Position numbers and translations under genes: made by a program
The notes under the pieces: generated by a model
What the model was told of the DNA's origin: nothing
What the model saw: the letters and a program-made list of their open reading frames with translations, nothing else
Database searches by the model: none
Shown: piece after piece, positions 51,580 to 61,797 of the stretch
Layout: each line of letters begins with the position of its first letter
Position numbering within the stretch: the first letter of the stretch is position 1
Origin: Gammaproteobacteria bacterium
GTDB taxonomy: Bacteria > Pseudomonadota > Gammaproteobacteria > Competibacterales > Competibacteraceae
DNA: 64,000 nucleotides
Reading direction: 5' to 3'
Assembly (NCBI GenBank): GCA_024234995.1
Contig: JACKNF010000001.1
Location: forward strand, 124,001-188,000

Positions 51580-53655
51580 TCAATCTTGCAGGCGTGAGAA
51601 ATCCGCTACCCGCAGGAACAAACTGCTCAGTTCGTTCAGTAGAGCAATGCGATTATCACGTACTGCGGTATCCCCGGCCATTACCAGCACCTGGTCGAAG
51701 AAGGTGTCAACCGGCTCACGCAGGCTCGCCAAACGGTTCAGCGCCTCTCCGTACAGACCGGCCTCCATCAGCGGTATCGCCTCGGAGGAGAGTTCCGCCA
51801 ATCGGCCCGCCAGTGCTTGCTCTGCCTCCTCAGTCAGTAAATCAAGGCGAACTTCGAAGGGCAATACGGTATCTATTTTGCGCAGAATATTGCGAATACG
51901 CTTGTTGGCAGCAGCTAGGCTGGCGGCTTCCGGTAGCTCCCGGAAAGCACCGACCGCACGCACCCGGCGGTCAAAGTCCAGCGGCCGGGCTGGCCGGCAC
52001 TCCAGCACTGCTTCAAATGTATCCGGGTGAATACCTTGATCCAGATAATAGCCACGCAACCGGTCCATCATGAAGTCAAAAACGGTCTCGACGGCTGATT
52101 TCGCATGGAGGGCTACATCGAAGTTCGCGGCGGTGTGTTCCAGCAGGGTCCGCAGATCCAAGTCCAGCTTGCCTTCGATCAGAATCCGCAGTACGCCCAG
52201 CGTAGCACGGCGTAACGCAAAGGGGTCCTTCGCGCCGGAAGGCGCTTGGCCGATGGCAAATATGCCGATCAAGGTGTCGAGCCGGTCGGCCAGGGCGACA
52301 TTGCGTCCAGTGGCAGTGGCAGGTAACCGGTCGCCAGCAAAGCGTGGCAGGTAATGTTCTTCCAGCGCCTGTGCAACTTCAGGGGCTTCCTGATCATGTA
52401 AGGCATAGTAGCGGCCCATAACACCTTGCAGCTCTGGAAATTCCTGCACCATTTGAGTCATCAAATCGCATTTGGCCAATCGTGCTGCCCGTTCCGCCCA
52501 GTCAATATTGCTGTGACCTTGTTCCGCAATGAATCGTGCTAGACGGGCGACTCGGGTGCTCTTATCGGCCAGACTGCCGAGCCGTTGCTGGAACACCACA
52601 TGCTTGAGCGTTTCCATATGCGCTGCCAGCGGTTGCTTGCGGTCCTGTTTCCAGAAAAACTCTGCATCGCTAAAGCGCGGGCGAATGACACGCTCATTAC
52701 CGGCACGCACTTGGGCCGGGTCCTGGCTTTCCAGGTTGGTAATAGTAATGAAGTGCGGTAATAACCGGCCATGAGTATCCACTACCGGGAAGTAGCGCTG
52801 GTTATCCTGCATGGTACTGATCAGCGCTTCGGCAGGCACTTCCAGAAACCGCCGTTCAAAATTGCCAGCCAGCGCGACCGGCCATTCGACCAGCGCCGTG
52901 ACTTCATCCAGCAGTTCTGGCTTGATAACAGCCACCCCTCCCAGTTCAGCGGCGACAGCCTCGGCCTGTACCCGGATAGCCTCACGGCGTTCGTTGAAGC
53001 TGGCAATGACCTTGCCTTCCGTCGCCAATTGCCGGGTATAGCGGATTGGTACGGTTAAACGGATCGATCGTGGATGATGGAAACGATGACCGCGGGTCTC
53101 CCGGCTGGTATCGACACCCATGATGGTTGCCGGGATGATGTCGTCACCGAACAGCAGCACTACCCAATGCACCGGCCGCACAAATTCATCCTCGCGATCC
53201 CCCCAACGCATCCGCTTAGGAATCGGCAGGCTGGCTAGCGCGGCTTCAACGATGCCAGGAATCAGGTCTGCCGTGGCGGCGCCTGGTTCTTGGCTGACGT
53301 GAACCAGCCAGGCACCCTTATCGGTTTTCTGCTGTTGCAATTCAGCCACGGTAACGCCACAGGAGCGGGCGAAACCTTCGGCCGCTTTCGTCGGGTGACC
53401 GTCTGAGCCAAAGGCGGCGCTTAATGCTGGACCACGGCGTTCGAGTTGGCGGTCAGGCTGGCGTACCGGCAAGTGATCGATAAGTATGGCCAGCCGGCGC
53501 GGGGTGGCGAAACGGTGGATTTCGCTAGCGGTCAAACCCGCTTTTTCTAAGCCCTCGCGAATACCTTGCTCGAAAGCGGCAGATAGAGCGGGCAGGGCCT
53601 TAGGGGGTAATTCCTCGGTGCCGATTTCAATCAGCAAATCGCGGATATCAGGCAT
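51580..53655 (-). CDS. glyS: glycyl-tRNA synthetase beta subunit
   Basis: 691 residues, beta chain of the alpha2-beta2 bacterial enzyme. Landmarks: LLIEIGTEELPPKALPAL, HRFATPRRLAILI, RRGPALSAAF, LVEWPVALAGNFERRFLEVP, ALISTMQDNQRYFPV, KCDLMTQMVQEFPELQGVMGRYYA and GAKDPFALRRATLGVLRI. The C-terminal anticodon-binding DALR-like part (FDRRVRAVGAF, FFDQVLVMAGDTAVRDNRIALL) is complete. ATG 53655 is chosen; its first codons overlap the end of glyQ by 8 nt, a coupled pair. Confidence 0.97.
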   Translation of the reverse strand: MPDIRDLLIEIGTEELPPKALPALSAAFEQGIREGLEKAGLTASEIHRFATPRRLAILIDHLPVRQPDRQLERRGPALSAAFGSDGHPTKAAEGFARSCGVTVAELQQQKTDKGAWLVHVSQEPGAATADLIPGIVEAALASLPIPKRMRWGDREDEFVRPVHWVVLLFGDDIIPATIMGVDTSRETRGHRFHHPRSIRLTVPIRYTRQLATEGKVIASFNERREAIRVQAEAVAAELGGVAVIKPELLDEVTALVEWPVALAGNFERRFLEVPAEALISTMQDNQRYFPVVDTHGRLLPHFITITNLESQDPAQVRAGNERVIRPRFSDAEFFWKQDRKQPLAAHMETLKHVVFQQRLGSLADKSTRVARLARFIAEQGHSNIDWAERAARLAKCDLMTQMVQEFPELQGVMGRYYALHDQEAPEVAQALEEHYLPRFAGDRLPATATGRNVALADRLDTLIGIFAIGQAPSGAKDPFALRRATLGVLRILIEGKLDLDLRTLLEHTAANFDVALHAKSAVETVFDFMMDRLRGYYLDQGIHPDTFEAVLECRPARPLDFDRRVRAVGAFRELPEAASLAAANKRIRNILRKIDTVLPFEVRLDLLTEEAEQALAGRLAELSSEAIPLMEAGLYGEALNRLASLREPVDTFFDQVLVMAGDTAVRDNRIALLNELSSLFLRVADFSRLQD

Positions 53656-54574
53656 GGAGGGCCTCCAAGCGCGCAGTAGCCGCCGATTGGCACATGGGGA
53701 AGCCACGAGCGGCGCGGGCATCGTAGTAGGCTTGGGCAACGGCGCGAGCGAGGGTGCGGACCCGCAGGATGAAGCGCTGGCGCTCGGTGACCGAGATGGC
53801 CTTACGGGCATCCAGCAAATTGAAGGTATGCGAGGCTTTCAACGTCATTTCATAGGCGGGCAGGGGCAGGCCCAGTTCGATCAACCGTTTGCTTTCAGCT
53901 TCGCAGGTGTCAAATCCGACAAACAGTGAAGTTGTATCGGCATATTCGAAATTGTAGGTGGACATCTCGACTTCATTCTGGTGGAACACATCGCCGTAGG
54001 TAACGCGGCCCAAGGGCCCATCGGTCCAAACCAGATCGAAAACGCTTTCTACGCCTTGCAGATACATGGCGATACGCTCGATGCCGTAGGTGATTTCGCC
54101 AGTGACTGGCTTGCAGTCCAGACCACCAACCTGCTGGAAGTAGGTGAATTGGGTGATTTCCATGCCATTCAGCCACACTTCCCAGCCCAGGCCCCAGGCG
54201 CCCAGCGTTGGAGACTCCCAGTTATCCTCGACAAAGCGGATGTCGTGGATGAGAGGATCAAGGCCGAGTTCCTGGAGTGAACCAAGGTAGAGATCCTGCA
54301 AATCCAGTGGCGAAGGTTTGATGACCACTTGATATTGATAATAGTGTTGCAGGCGGTTGGGATTTTCGCCATAGCGGCCATCGGTAGGGCGGCGAGAGGG
54401 CTGCACGTAAGCAGCGCTCCACGGTTCAGGGCCAATGGCGCGCAGGAAGGTGGCTGGGTGGAAGGTTCCCGCACCCACTTCCATATCGTAGGGTTGCAAC
54501 AACACGCAACCTTGGCGTGCCCAGTAGTCTTGCAAGGCCAGGATCAATCCCTGGAAGGTTGAAACATCGCGCAC
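53648..54574 (-). CDS. glyQ: glycyl-tRNA synthetase alpha subunit
   Basis: 308 residues; class II synthetase catalytic subunit. Landmarks: FQGLILALQDYWARQGCVLLQPYDMEVGAGTFHPATFLRAIGPEPW, PTDGRYGENPNRLQHYYQYQV, GWEVWLNGMEITQFTYFQQ and GITYGIERIAMYLQ-like (GEITYGIERIAMYLQGV). GTG 54574 has GGAGG six bases upstream and is preferred to the TTG at 54586. It is the first gene of the glyQ-glyS-gmhB-plsC-like set. Confidence 0.97.
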   Translation of the reverse strand: MRDVSTFQGLILALQDYWARQGCVLLQPYDMEVGAGTFHPATFLRAIGPEPWSAAYVQPSRRPTDGRYGENPNRLQHYYQYQVVIKPSPLDLQDLYLGSLQELGLDPLIHDIRFVEDNWESPTLGAWGLGWEVWLNGMEITQFTYFQQVGGLDCKPVTGEITYGIERIAMYLQGVESVFDLVWTDGPLGRVTYGDVFHQNEVEMSTYNFEYADTTSLFVGFDTCEAESKRLIELGLPLPAYEMTLKASHTFNLLDARKAISVTERQRFILRVRTLARAVAQAYYDARAARGFPMCQSAATARLEALHA

Positions 54575-54747
54575 GGGCGCCTCCAAAAGCCGAAGGGGAC
54601 GACGGTGCCGCCCCCGGTTTTCTCATCGTAATCGAAAGTCAAGTATAGCGCGGCAGCGCGGCGTGGATTCAGAAAAGGGATATCGCTCAGCCCTCATGCT
54701 TGACGGATCGAACGAGCTGCGCTGCAATGCATGATTACGGATGCAAT

Positions 54748-54770
54748 AAAAAAGCCGGCACTGGGCCGGC
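54748..54770 (-). terminator. Rho-independent terminator of the pilus operon
   Basis: GCCGGC, 5-nt loop, GCCGGC followed on the minus strand by TTTTTT, 20 nt after the pilE stop. A weaker T-rich run on the other side may also let it stop opposing transcription. Confidence 0.88.
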
Positions 54771-54789
54771 CTTTCTTTTGAGCATGCTT

Positions 54790-55254
54790 TCAACGCCAGC
54801 AATCGTCGACAGTGACTCCTGTGGCTGCGCCACTGATGCTTTTCGCCCCAGTATTCGTCAGGCTCAGGGTGCCACACTTATCACTCGCTTGAGGAGAAGT
54901 CGCTATTCGGCACGCATACAATGTGAATGTATTGGCGGTTACCGTATCGCTAGCAGTACTACAGTCAGACTTGAGGCTAACATTATAGTATTTGGTTGTT
55001 CCCTCCTTTGGAGACTTTTGAACAGCGGCAGAGAGGACAACCGCATTACCCGCCTTGTCTTGATCGTAGCGATTGTTTTCCGTAAAAAACCGCTCCATCC
55101 ATTGCGCTGCTTCCAGTAACACTCCCTTCGCGTCTGCCCGCCGCGATTTGCGCACACTGTCTTGGTAAGATGGGTAGGCAATTGCCGCGAGAATACCGAC
55201 TATTGCGACTGCGACAATGATCTCAATCAAAGTAAAGCCTTTTTTATCCGGCAT
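54790..55254 (-). CDS. pilE: type IV pilin PilE-like minor pilin
   Basis: 154 residues with a class III prepilin leader: MPDKKG cleaved before FTLIEIIVAVAIVGILAAIAYPSY (Phe+1, Glu+5). The pilin head has the extended alpha helix, the conserved QWMERFFTENNRY and a C-terminal Cys pair (residues near 129 and 152) forming a D-region loop. It is the last gene of the fimT-pilV-pilW-pilX-pilY1-pilE operon, the same order as in Pseudomonas. Confidence 0.93.
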   Translation of the reverse strand: MPDKKGFTLIEIIVAVAIVGILAAIAYPSYQDSVRKSRRADAKGVLLEAAQWMERFFTENNRYDQDKAGNAVVLSAAVQKSPKEGTTKYYNVSLKSDCSTASDTVTANTFTLYACRIATSPQASDKCGTLSLTNTGAKSISGAATGVTVDDCWR

Positions 55255-55327
55255 GCGTGTTTCCTTTTAGGCGTGGTCTCCGGATTTGCCGGCCAAAACA
55301 AACCCGGAATGACTGGTTAGCTGGCAT

Positions 55328-58300
55328 TTACCGATTCCACAACTCTCTCCAGGACAGGCGGCCCGCGATATTGGCATCGACACCCTCGACTTCGCGGATG
55401 TTGATTTGATCGCCTTGCGCTGTCGAACTGGTGGGCGTGTATTGATAATTACTCAAGAAGCTGGAGCGAGCTGGAATGCCTTCAACTTTCTCGCCGACTA
55501 CTGCAGCATCTTGATTATTGCTGACTGTAACCAGGTCTTCTTTATCGACCTGGCTATCGCGATTCAAGTCAAACGGTGTTGTGTCTGGGCTTCCGCCATT
55601 GGCGAAATCAATGGAGACTAGCCAGCCTGAACCGCCGTATTCACAGGGTTGGTTTGAAGGAATCATCGTATTCATGAACAAGATTTTCCCTCTCACCGAT
55701 CCGCTAACTACAATGCGCTCCCCCGTGGTGGGCAAGTTGACGTACCAGCCGTATTTCTTTTGCGTGCTGGGGCCATCGTATATAACCTTGTTATCCGTGA
55801 TCAATCTCAGATTACCGCTGGTGTTGCTTGTAAAATCGCCGTTTACATCAACATTTCCAGCAGTCATGGTCTGTTGGACCAGCTTGCTTAAAGCCAAAGG
55901 TTTTGTGGTATTAGCGCCATCGTCCCATACGCCATAAATGGATTGAGTGGCTGTGCTGGATTTATCGCCGTTGACCAGATACTGGCCCGTGCCAAACAGC
56001 ACCAGCACATTGGGTTTATTCGCCGTTGTGTCGCTGACGCTGGGGTGTTTGACAATCAACGGCTCTGTCGTGATCGGCTGGCCAGTCTGCGTGGTGAACA
56101 AGGGCGTGTTAGCGCCATACGCCAGGTTCCAATTACTGCTGATATTCGAAGATAAATCGAAAACCCACATATTGCCTTTGAGGTCGCCTGCATAAGCGCG
56201 ATCCACCTTGCCATTACCATCCAGGTCAACGAGAGCTGCAGAAGCCAATCCATTGCGGTCCGACGAAGAACCGCTGCCTGTATTGATCTTGATGTAATCA
56301 GTACCGGCGGTCCAGACCCCATCCAGACCACCATCCAGGTAAGCAATAAACAGCTTGGCCGTGCCGCTTCCGCCAATATCTTCATAGCCATTGCCGAAAA
56401 TTACTGCCCATTGATCATTCTCCATTTTGGCGACAACTGGTAAATTGAAGGTATGTCCCAAATCGATGTCATCCTTGCTGGTAAACTCCCATTTGACAAT
56501 GTTGTTGGCATTTGTCGAAGTGAATTGGCTGGGGTCGGTAACGTCCAGCGCAAAATATCCCCGTCCGCCTGCGCGTTCGCCGCCAATTAGCAGAGTGCGC
56601 CAAATGCCTGACAGTTGTGTGTCATACACCACAGGTTCAAGGTCGACATAGAAGCGATGGTTGTATGCCGGATCAGTCAGATAGTGGAGACCGGCGTCAG
56701 CGGCTGTTGAGAAGAGATTGCTTGGGATATAAGCAAGTACTTCCTCGCCATCGCTTTCACGAAAGCCATGCAGCATTCCATCGTTGGCGCCGAGGTAAAG
56801 CACCCCGCTGCGATTCTTGGAAGCGGTAGCATAGCTTTGGTACGCAGTATCGCTAGGAAGTTTTATGGTGGAAGCGGGACCCACAAAGACTGGAGCAGAA
56901 TGAACAATATCGCCAAGTACGCTCCCGCGACTTCTGAACTTATAACCCTGTTTCCCTTCGTTGCTGCGGTCGCCACGGATAAAGTTCAGTCGCGCTTTAG
57001 CGAAGTTATCCAACAAAACGCTAGCGGGCGGGCTGGGCGGCGTGGTGCGCAGGTCGTTTTTCTGCGCATCGCTGAGGGAATCCCAGACAAAAGGAACGCC
57101 GCCGTTATTGGAGGTGTAAATGATGCGCGTGCTGGGCGCTTTATTGTCGAGTTTGTCAGCCGCGCTCCAGGCGGCGGTGCTGCTGATCTGGCCGTTTTCC
57201 GGGTTCAGCGAATAGCTTAATAAGTCGCCTGTCCAGTTGGATGAGTTGAATAGAGCCAGGTAGACGTTGCTGTTGGTGCTGAGCTGACTGGTGTTGAAGG
57301 TAACTGCGGCTGCAGAACCAATGCTGGAGGTAATGATGTTCAGGCTGTCGGTCATGGCATCCGCTAACTGCTTTGGATTTTCAGCGTTGAAAATTTCACC
57401 TCGACCATTGACAGCCGCATGATAAAGGTCATCGACTTGGCGTGGATCACGCGCGCCCGTTACATCCGGCCACAACGGCGGGTTGGCGTAGGCATCCGCA
57501 ACCTTGTAGTAGGGATTGCCGCTCACGGTATTACCGAAGAGGGTGCCTCTGACGCCGAGACCCACGGTTAGCGTATTCATGTGCGGATTCGGATTGCAGT
57601 CGAGAGATGGATCACGATTCGTCAGACTGCACTGAGCAGGCACCGGCACTTTCCCGGCGGTCAAGTCCGTGCGCAGATTATCGGTGTAGTACTGCATGGC
57701 AATATCAGCCAGAGTGTTGCTGTAGCTGTCTGCGTAGGGCGTTCCTTTATTGCTATCGACATTGCCAATGCTGGGCGTATCCAGTGTAGAAAAACCATCA
57801 GTGAACTGTATGGTAAAGTTTTTCTGGCATTTGTATTGAATGGGCGCGTCCGTTCCGGTTCTCTTGTAATTGCGCCCCGCATAGTCGAGGGCATTACGAT
57901 TGGGCGTGCCTCCACCATTGCCATCAATCGCGTAAATGCTTGACAGGAAGCTGTCCCGGCTGGTGTCGAGATCAATCATGTTGGTATTTGGCGGGGAAGG
58001 CAGATTATTGATTTTGACAATGCCAGTGCGCACCCCTGTTATATCTTTGAAGGCGTTATTAATGCCATTGCGCAACCCCAGATGGCGCTTGCGATAGTAA
58101 CTGAACCAGTTGGCGAAATTCTGCATTTCCGCCGTGCCGGCGCTTAACGCGGTTTTTGACAGGCAGGCACCATCTGGACCCAGAGCGTCCACGCCGGACA
58201 GACTGCTTGGCTTGCTGTGGAAAATTGTATAGTGACTCGCTTTTGGAACATTGCATTGACCAGCGATTACCGTCGATCCATCTATAATTTGGTAGGCACC

Positions 58301-59059
58301 GCTATTCGTTTTTTTATAATAGGTAGCCGGATAATATTCAATGCCGTAGCCGGTTGCGTCGGAGGCCGGGATATCGGAAGTCGCTGTTGTCCAGCTTGAA
58401 CCATCGTAATAGGTGACGCCTTTGGGAATCACCATGCCGGTATACATTCTGAAAACCCAGTTAGATTCCTTTGATTTAATATTCTGGGTCAGGTTAAAGA
58501 AGCTATCGCTGCTGCCTTGATGAGTAGGATCGGCAGGCGCGTTGGCAGGCGCGATGTTGTCATAATTTACCGTATTGGTGTCTGGCCACGGATCGTAGGT
58601 GGTGTTCGGATCATAATAGGCATTGTTATAATCCGGGCTGCGCGCAAAAGCATATTGCGGCAACGGTGGAATAGCGTAGTGATCATTCGTCGAATCTGAG
58701 TAAACACGTCTGCCTTGCCCGGAACCGCTTCCATTGGGGAACAGATAGACAAATTTTTTCCAATCAGCATTGGCGTTGCCCGCTATATTAAAATTGACAT
58801 TGCCACTTTCTACAAAAGACTGATTGGCGATGTGCCACCATAGCGCGCCATCGTTAGAATAAATCAGCGTCTCTGAGTCCATGCTGCCAGAATCGTCGAT
58901 CACCAGGGTGATATTCGGCTTGACCGTACCCGTAAGAAATAAAGGTGTGTTTGCCAAGGTTCCCGGTGCAGCGAACCCGATCACCGGCAGCGTGGCTAGT
59001 AGGGCGGTTACGCATCCTCTGGATATTTTACGCGAAGAAAAGAATAGAATGCTGGCCAT
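55328..59059 (-). CDS. pilY1: type IV pilus tip/adhesin protein PilY1
   Basis: 1243 residues from ATG 59059 (GGAGA seven bases upstream). Signal peptide ending near GFAAPGTLA. A von Willebrand A-like N-terminal half has the MIDAS DxSxS at 55-59 (VIDDSGSMDS). The C-terminal beta-propeller (neisserial PilC type) is seen from GSVLGDIVHSAPVFVGP and VLYLGANDGMLHGF to FGTGQYLV. A calcium-loop-like DLDGNGKVDRAYAGD and a second DLNRDSQVDKED near the end match known PilY1 Ca sites. PilY1 primes pilus assembly with minor pilins and mediates adhesion and surface sensing. Confidence 0.95.
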   Translation of the reverse strand: MASILFFSSRKISRGCVTALLATLPVIGFAAPGTLANTPLFLTGTVKPNITLVIDDSGSMDSETLIYSNDGALWWHIANQSFVESGNVNFNIAGNANADWKKFVYLFPNGSGSGQGRRVYSDSTNDHYAIPPLPQYAFARSPDYNNAYYDPNTTYDPWPDTNTVNYDNIAPANAPADPTHQGSSDSFFNLTQNIKSKESNWVFRMYTGMVIPKGVTYYDGSSWTTATSDIPASDATGYGIEYYPATYYKKTNSGAYQIIDGSTVIAGQCNVPKASHYTIFHSKPSSLSGVDALGPDGACLSKTALSAGTAEMQNFANWFSYYRKRHLGLRNGINNAFKDITGVRTGIVKINNLPSPPNTNMIDLDTSRDSFLSSIYAIDGNGGGTPNRNALDYAGRNYKRTGTDAPIQYKCQKNFTIQFTDGFSTLDTPSIGNVDSNKGTPYADSYSNTLADIAMQYYTDNLRTDLTAGKVPVPAQCSLTNRDPSLDCNPNPHMNTLTVGLGVRGTLFGNTVSGNPYYKVADAYANPPLWPDVTGARDPRQVDDLYHAAVNGRGEIFNAENPKQLADAMTDSLNIITSSIGSAAAVTFNTSQLSTNSNVYLALFNSSNWTGDLLSYSLNPENGQISSTAAWSAADKLDNKAPSTRIIYTSNNGGVPFVWDSLSDAQKNDLRTTPPSPPASVLLDNFAKARLNFIRGDRSNEGKQGYKFRSRGSVLGDIVHSAPVFVGPASTIKLPSDTAYQSYATASKNRSGVLYLGANDGMLHGFRESDGEEVLAYIPSNLFSTAADAGLHYLTDPAYNHRFYVDLEPVVYDTQLSGIWRTLLIGGERAGGRGYFALDVTDPSQFTSTNANNIVKWEFTSKDDIDLGHTFNLPVVAKMENDQWAVIFGNGYEDIGGSGTAKLFIAYLDGGLDGVWTAGTDYIKINTGSGSSSDRNGLASAALVDLDGNGKVDRAYAGDLKGNMWVFDLSSNISSNWNLAYGANTPLFTTQTGQPITTEPLIVKHPSVSDTTANKPNVLVLFGTGQYLVNGDKSSTATQSIYGVWDDGANTTKPLALSKLVQQTMTAGNVDVNGDFTSNTSGNLRLITDNKVIYDGPSTQKKYGWYVNLPTTGERIVVSGSVRGKILFMNTMIPSNQPCEYGGSGWLVSIDFANGGSPDTTPFDLNRDSQVDKEDLVTVSNNQDAAVVGEKVEGIPARSSFLSNYQYTPTSSTAQGDQINIREVEGVDANIAGRLSWRELWNR

Positions 59060-59135
59060 GGGCGTTCTCCAAAATTCAATGTTAATCATTATCCAGTCTG
59101 GCAGGCTTTGAGGTGAGGGCCTTACAGGCTAAACG

Positions 59136-59681
59136 CTAAAACAGCTTGCCATAATGCGTTTGCAGAAATACCCGGCTTTGATCCGTGCCGCCCGTGCCCC
59201 GGGCAGTGACACGAAAAATAACAGCCTGGCTGGCGGGATTCTCTTTGCCATAACCCTTAATATTTAATGAACCCTCCAGATTGCTATTGCCTACGTTCCT
59301 GATTTTGATCATATAACGAGGCGCGGTATTAACGCCGTCCAGCGATGATCCAAAAATCCGGGAATTAGTGTCCGTCCAAGTGCTGCCAGCAGGGGCGCCC
59401 GATGTGATCGGTTCTGCATCGTTTAAACCGTATAAACCGCCCGATCCGTTGAATCCTGAAATGGTGGCTAATCCTTCGATATAATCTTCTGCTTCTCTTA
59501 GCGCTGATTCGGCGGCTTGCAGCGCCACATTGCGATCACGCACATTGCTCGCCATTTTTTCCTCTAATCCAGTCGATTGCATGGCGGTAACGCCAATAAT
59601 CGTCATGATGACCAGCATAAACAGGCCGACAATCAAAACTGCGCCTTTTTGATCACCTTTTAATTTGGATTTTAGTTTCAT
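59136..59681 (-). CDS. pilX: type IV pilus minor pilin PilX
   Basis: 181 residues, leader ending QKG before AVLIVGLFMLVIMTIIGVTA; like other PilX proteins it lacks Glu+5. The PilX-type segment GLEEKMASNVRDRNVALQAAESALREAE is present. It forms part of the pilus-tip priming complex with PilV, PilW, FimT/FimU and PilY1. It is 76 nt upstream of pilY1. Confidence 0.93.
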   Translation of the reverse strand: MKLKSKLKGDQKGAVLIVGLFMLVIMTIIGVTAMQSTGLEEKMASNVRDRNVALQAAESALREAEDYIEGLATISGFNGSGGLYGLNDAEPITSGAPAGSTWTDTNSRIFGSSLDGVNTAPRYMIKIRNVGNSNLEGSLNIKGYGKENPASQAVIFRVTARGTGGTDQSRVFLQTHYGKLF

Positions 59682-59705
59682 GATGATGGCCTTTGCTTAA
59701 GGAAA

Positions 59706-60767
59706 TTAGGGAAGCCGGTTGCGAACGCTGATCAGCGTGTTGAAAACCTGACGCAGTCGACGATCTGTTGCAGTGATCGATTGGGCATTATAGTTATAAG
59801 ACTGTGTCTGAGTAGTAATCCGGTCATCAATAGACTGGAGTAACAGGCTGACCCTGATGCTGACAACGTTTGGCCACCAGTTGTTGGTATTAACGGTGTC
59901 CGCTGTCGTATATTGGTTGGCTTGTCGATCACCAGTGCTGTCTATGCCGTAGGTGATTTGCATATTCTCAACGCCTTCAACTAATTCTTGAGCACTGTCG
60001 GTTGCTACTCGCCGCCACAACGCGGGCCGTCCACTCGATCCTGTTCTGATAAAATAGGTTTTGGTGGATATTTTCATCATTTCACCGCCAATCAGGCATC
60101 CGCCTAAATCTTTTGTACTGTTGCCTGGGACAATAGTGTTACCCGCATTATGCACCACGTTTTCCTGGGTATTAAAATTAGTAATCTGAAAAATAGCGGC
60201 GTGCTGGCAATTACTGACCAGCACGATATCATCGTCTTTGAGAAAATTGTTATTGGTTACTTTAAGATCAGCGGTCGAGCTTACAGATGGCGTGCAAGCT
60301 GGCTGATTTGAAGGCTGCCCGGTCACATAGATATCTTCGCTATCTATGGTGCGAACGGTAATGACATCAGTACCTGGTAGCATTTGCAGGCTGCTGATTT
60401 CCGATGGCAATGCCGGAGACCATGTGGTTCCGGACGCATTAAATCCCTGCATATCCTGGTCAAGATTCCAGTTGAAAGACGTAGCGTTGTTCAGTGTATT
60501 AGTGACCGGCATGCTGGATCTCAAACAGCCTCTATATCCTGCCATCCTCAGATCGCGGCTCAGCAATTCCATCGCTAGCCGGCCATTCTCCTGGATGCGT
60601 GATGAATTGTAAGTTGTTTTGTAGGTCGTTTTACTACCTATAAAGATCTCAACTACTCCAGTCATCAAAAATAACCCAATGACAAGCGCCACCATGATTT
60701 CAACCAGACCAAAACCTGATTGGTAAATGGTTTTTCCATTGAATTTGGCGTCATTTTTTTTGTTCAT
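59706..60767 (-). CDS. pilW: type IV pilus minor pilin PilW
   Basis: 353 residues. Leader ends YQSG before FGLVEIMVALVIGLFLMTGVVEIF (Glu+5 present). The PilW conserved RIQENGRLAMELLSRDLRMAGYRGC segment follows. The start overlaps the end of pilV by 4 nt. Its long head domain, with several Cys pairs, is usual for PilW. Confidence 0.94.
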   Translation of the reverse strand: MNKKNDAKFNGKTIYQSGFGLVEIMVALVIGLFLMTGVVEIFIGSKTTYKTTYNSSRIQENGRLAMELLSRDLRMAGYRGCLRSSMPVTNTLNNATSFNWNLDQDMQGFNASGTTWSPALPSEISSLQMLPGTDVITVRTIDSEDIYVTGQPSNQPACTPSVSSTADLKVTNNNFLKDDDIVLVSNCQHAAIFQITNFNTQENVVHNAGNTIVPGNSTKDLGGCLIGGEMMKISTKTYFIRTGSSGRPALWRRVATDSAQELVEGVENMQITYGIDSTGDRQANQYTTADTVNTNNWWPNVVSIRVSLLLQSIDDRITTQTQSYNYNAQSITATDRRLRQVFNTLISVRNRLP

Positions 60768-61243
60768 AGCTGCGTTGTTACCGTAAAAATTTGAGCAGAT
60801 TGTTGACCTCGACTGTCATCCCATCGTACGCTGATGGTAAATAAATTGCCGGTTCCACGCTCGATTTTTCCATCGCCCGATGGCAGTGAGCAGGCAAGGC
60901 TATTCTTCCATTGTATTAAGTCGATCTGTGCAATAGTGCCCGATAAAGTTGGATTAGATACGCAAGTCAGTGCTGAAGTACTAAAATCAGTATTATAATT
61001 GCCATTTAGGGCCGCGCTGCGATTGGCGCGCATTCGATCTACAGCCTCATAGGCCAGCACGGTGGATTGAGAACGCAATAATGCGCTTTGGTTGTTACGT
61101 AAGCCCACAGCTTGCAGGCTTGCCAGTCCTAGCAGGCCAATGGACAATACAATAACCGCAACTAACACTTCCATAAGCGTAAAGCCCTGGACAACGCTGC
61201 GCGATATTCTGTTGTTGATGAGCTTGTTATTCTTTATGGGCAT
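60764..61243 (-). CDS. pilV: type IV pilus minor pilin PilV
   Basis: 159 residues. Leader QG before FTLMEVLVAVIVLSIGLLGLASLQ (Glu+5), then the PilV-type RSQSTVLAYEAVDRMRANR. It ends with VRWDDSRGQQSAQIFTVTTQL. It overlaps the fimT-like gene by 10 nt and pilW by 4 nt, all in one operon. Confidence 0.92.
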   Translation of the reverse strand: MPIKNNKLINNRISRSVVQGFTLMEVLVAVIVLSIGLLGLASLQAVGLRNNQSALLRSQSTVLAYEAVDRMRANRSAALNGNYNTDFSTSALTCVSNPTLSGTIAQIDLIQWKNSLACSLPSGDGKIERGTGNLFTISVRWDDSRGQQSAQIFTVTTQL

Positions 61244-61797
61244 GAGCTTGCACCTTCCTTAACCCAGGCCCGGCCGGCCTGATTAACGATAATTTCTTTT
61301 CCCGTTTGCTGATTGCCGTCGAGACACAAGCGGAATGTGTCATTACCCAACCCCCCGCTGCCTCTATTGAAACCTGTGGGCAGATACGCAATCCAGTTGG
61401 TAAAAGTGCCACCCGTACCGAGCTTGAAGCCGGTGGGCATTGCCTCTTTGACCCTGAGGATCTCATCGCCTTCAGAGGTTTTGATAACCCCATCGTTGCT
61501 ACCTGGATCAGCATAGATGATCCACCCCTGCTGCCAGTCTGCGCTAGTGTTGCAAGCAGTCGGCGGGCTGGTCGCTGTAACTGAATAACTCGTTTTACAC
61601 ATCGTGACGGGGACACCACGTTTAATGGCTTCGCTGCGCGCTAGATTGAGTGCTGTAATCAATTCATTGGTCTGAGCCGTTATCCGATTATTCCGGATGA
61701 CCTCCTGAAAACCGGGTACACCAAGGGTTATCACAATCGCTGCAATCGCCAAGGTCATAATAAGTTCAAGCAGGGTAAAACCGCATTTTCTATTCAT
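61234..61797 (-). CDS. fimT: FimT/GspH-type pseudopilin, first gene of pilus operon
   Basis: 187 residues from ATG 61797 (GGAGG and AGGG upstream). Leader CG before FTLLELIMTLAIAAIVITLGVPGF (Glu+5). The GspH/FimT conserved segment TNELITALNLARSEAIKRGVPVTMCK follows, with the C-terminal GRAWVKEGASSCP. FimT/FimU-like pseudopilins join the minor-pilin priming complex; the exact name (fimT or fimU) cannot be told from sequence alone. The operon promoter should lie in 61800-61900; no clear sigma-54 site was found. Confidence 0.9.
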   Translation of the reverse strand: MNRKCGFTLLELIMTLAIAAIVITLGVPGFQEVIRNNRITAQTNELITALNLARSEAIKRGVPVTMCKTSYSVTATSPPTACNTSADWQQGWIIYADPGSNDGVIKTSEGDEILRVKEAMPTGFKLGTGGTFTNWIAYLPTGFNRGSGGLGNDTFRLCLDGNQQTGKEIIVNQAGRAWVKEGASSCP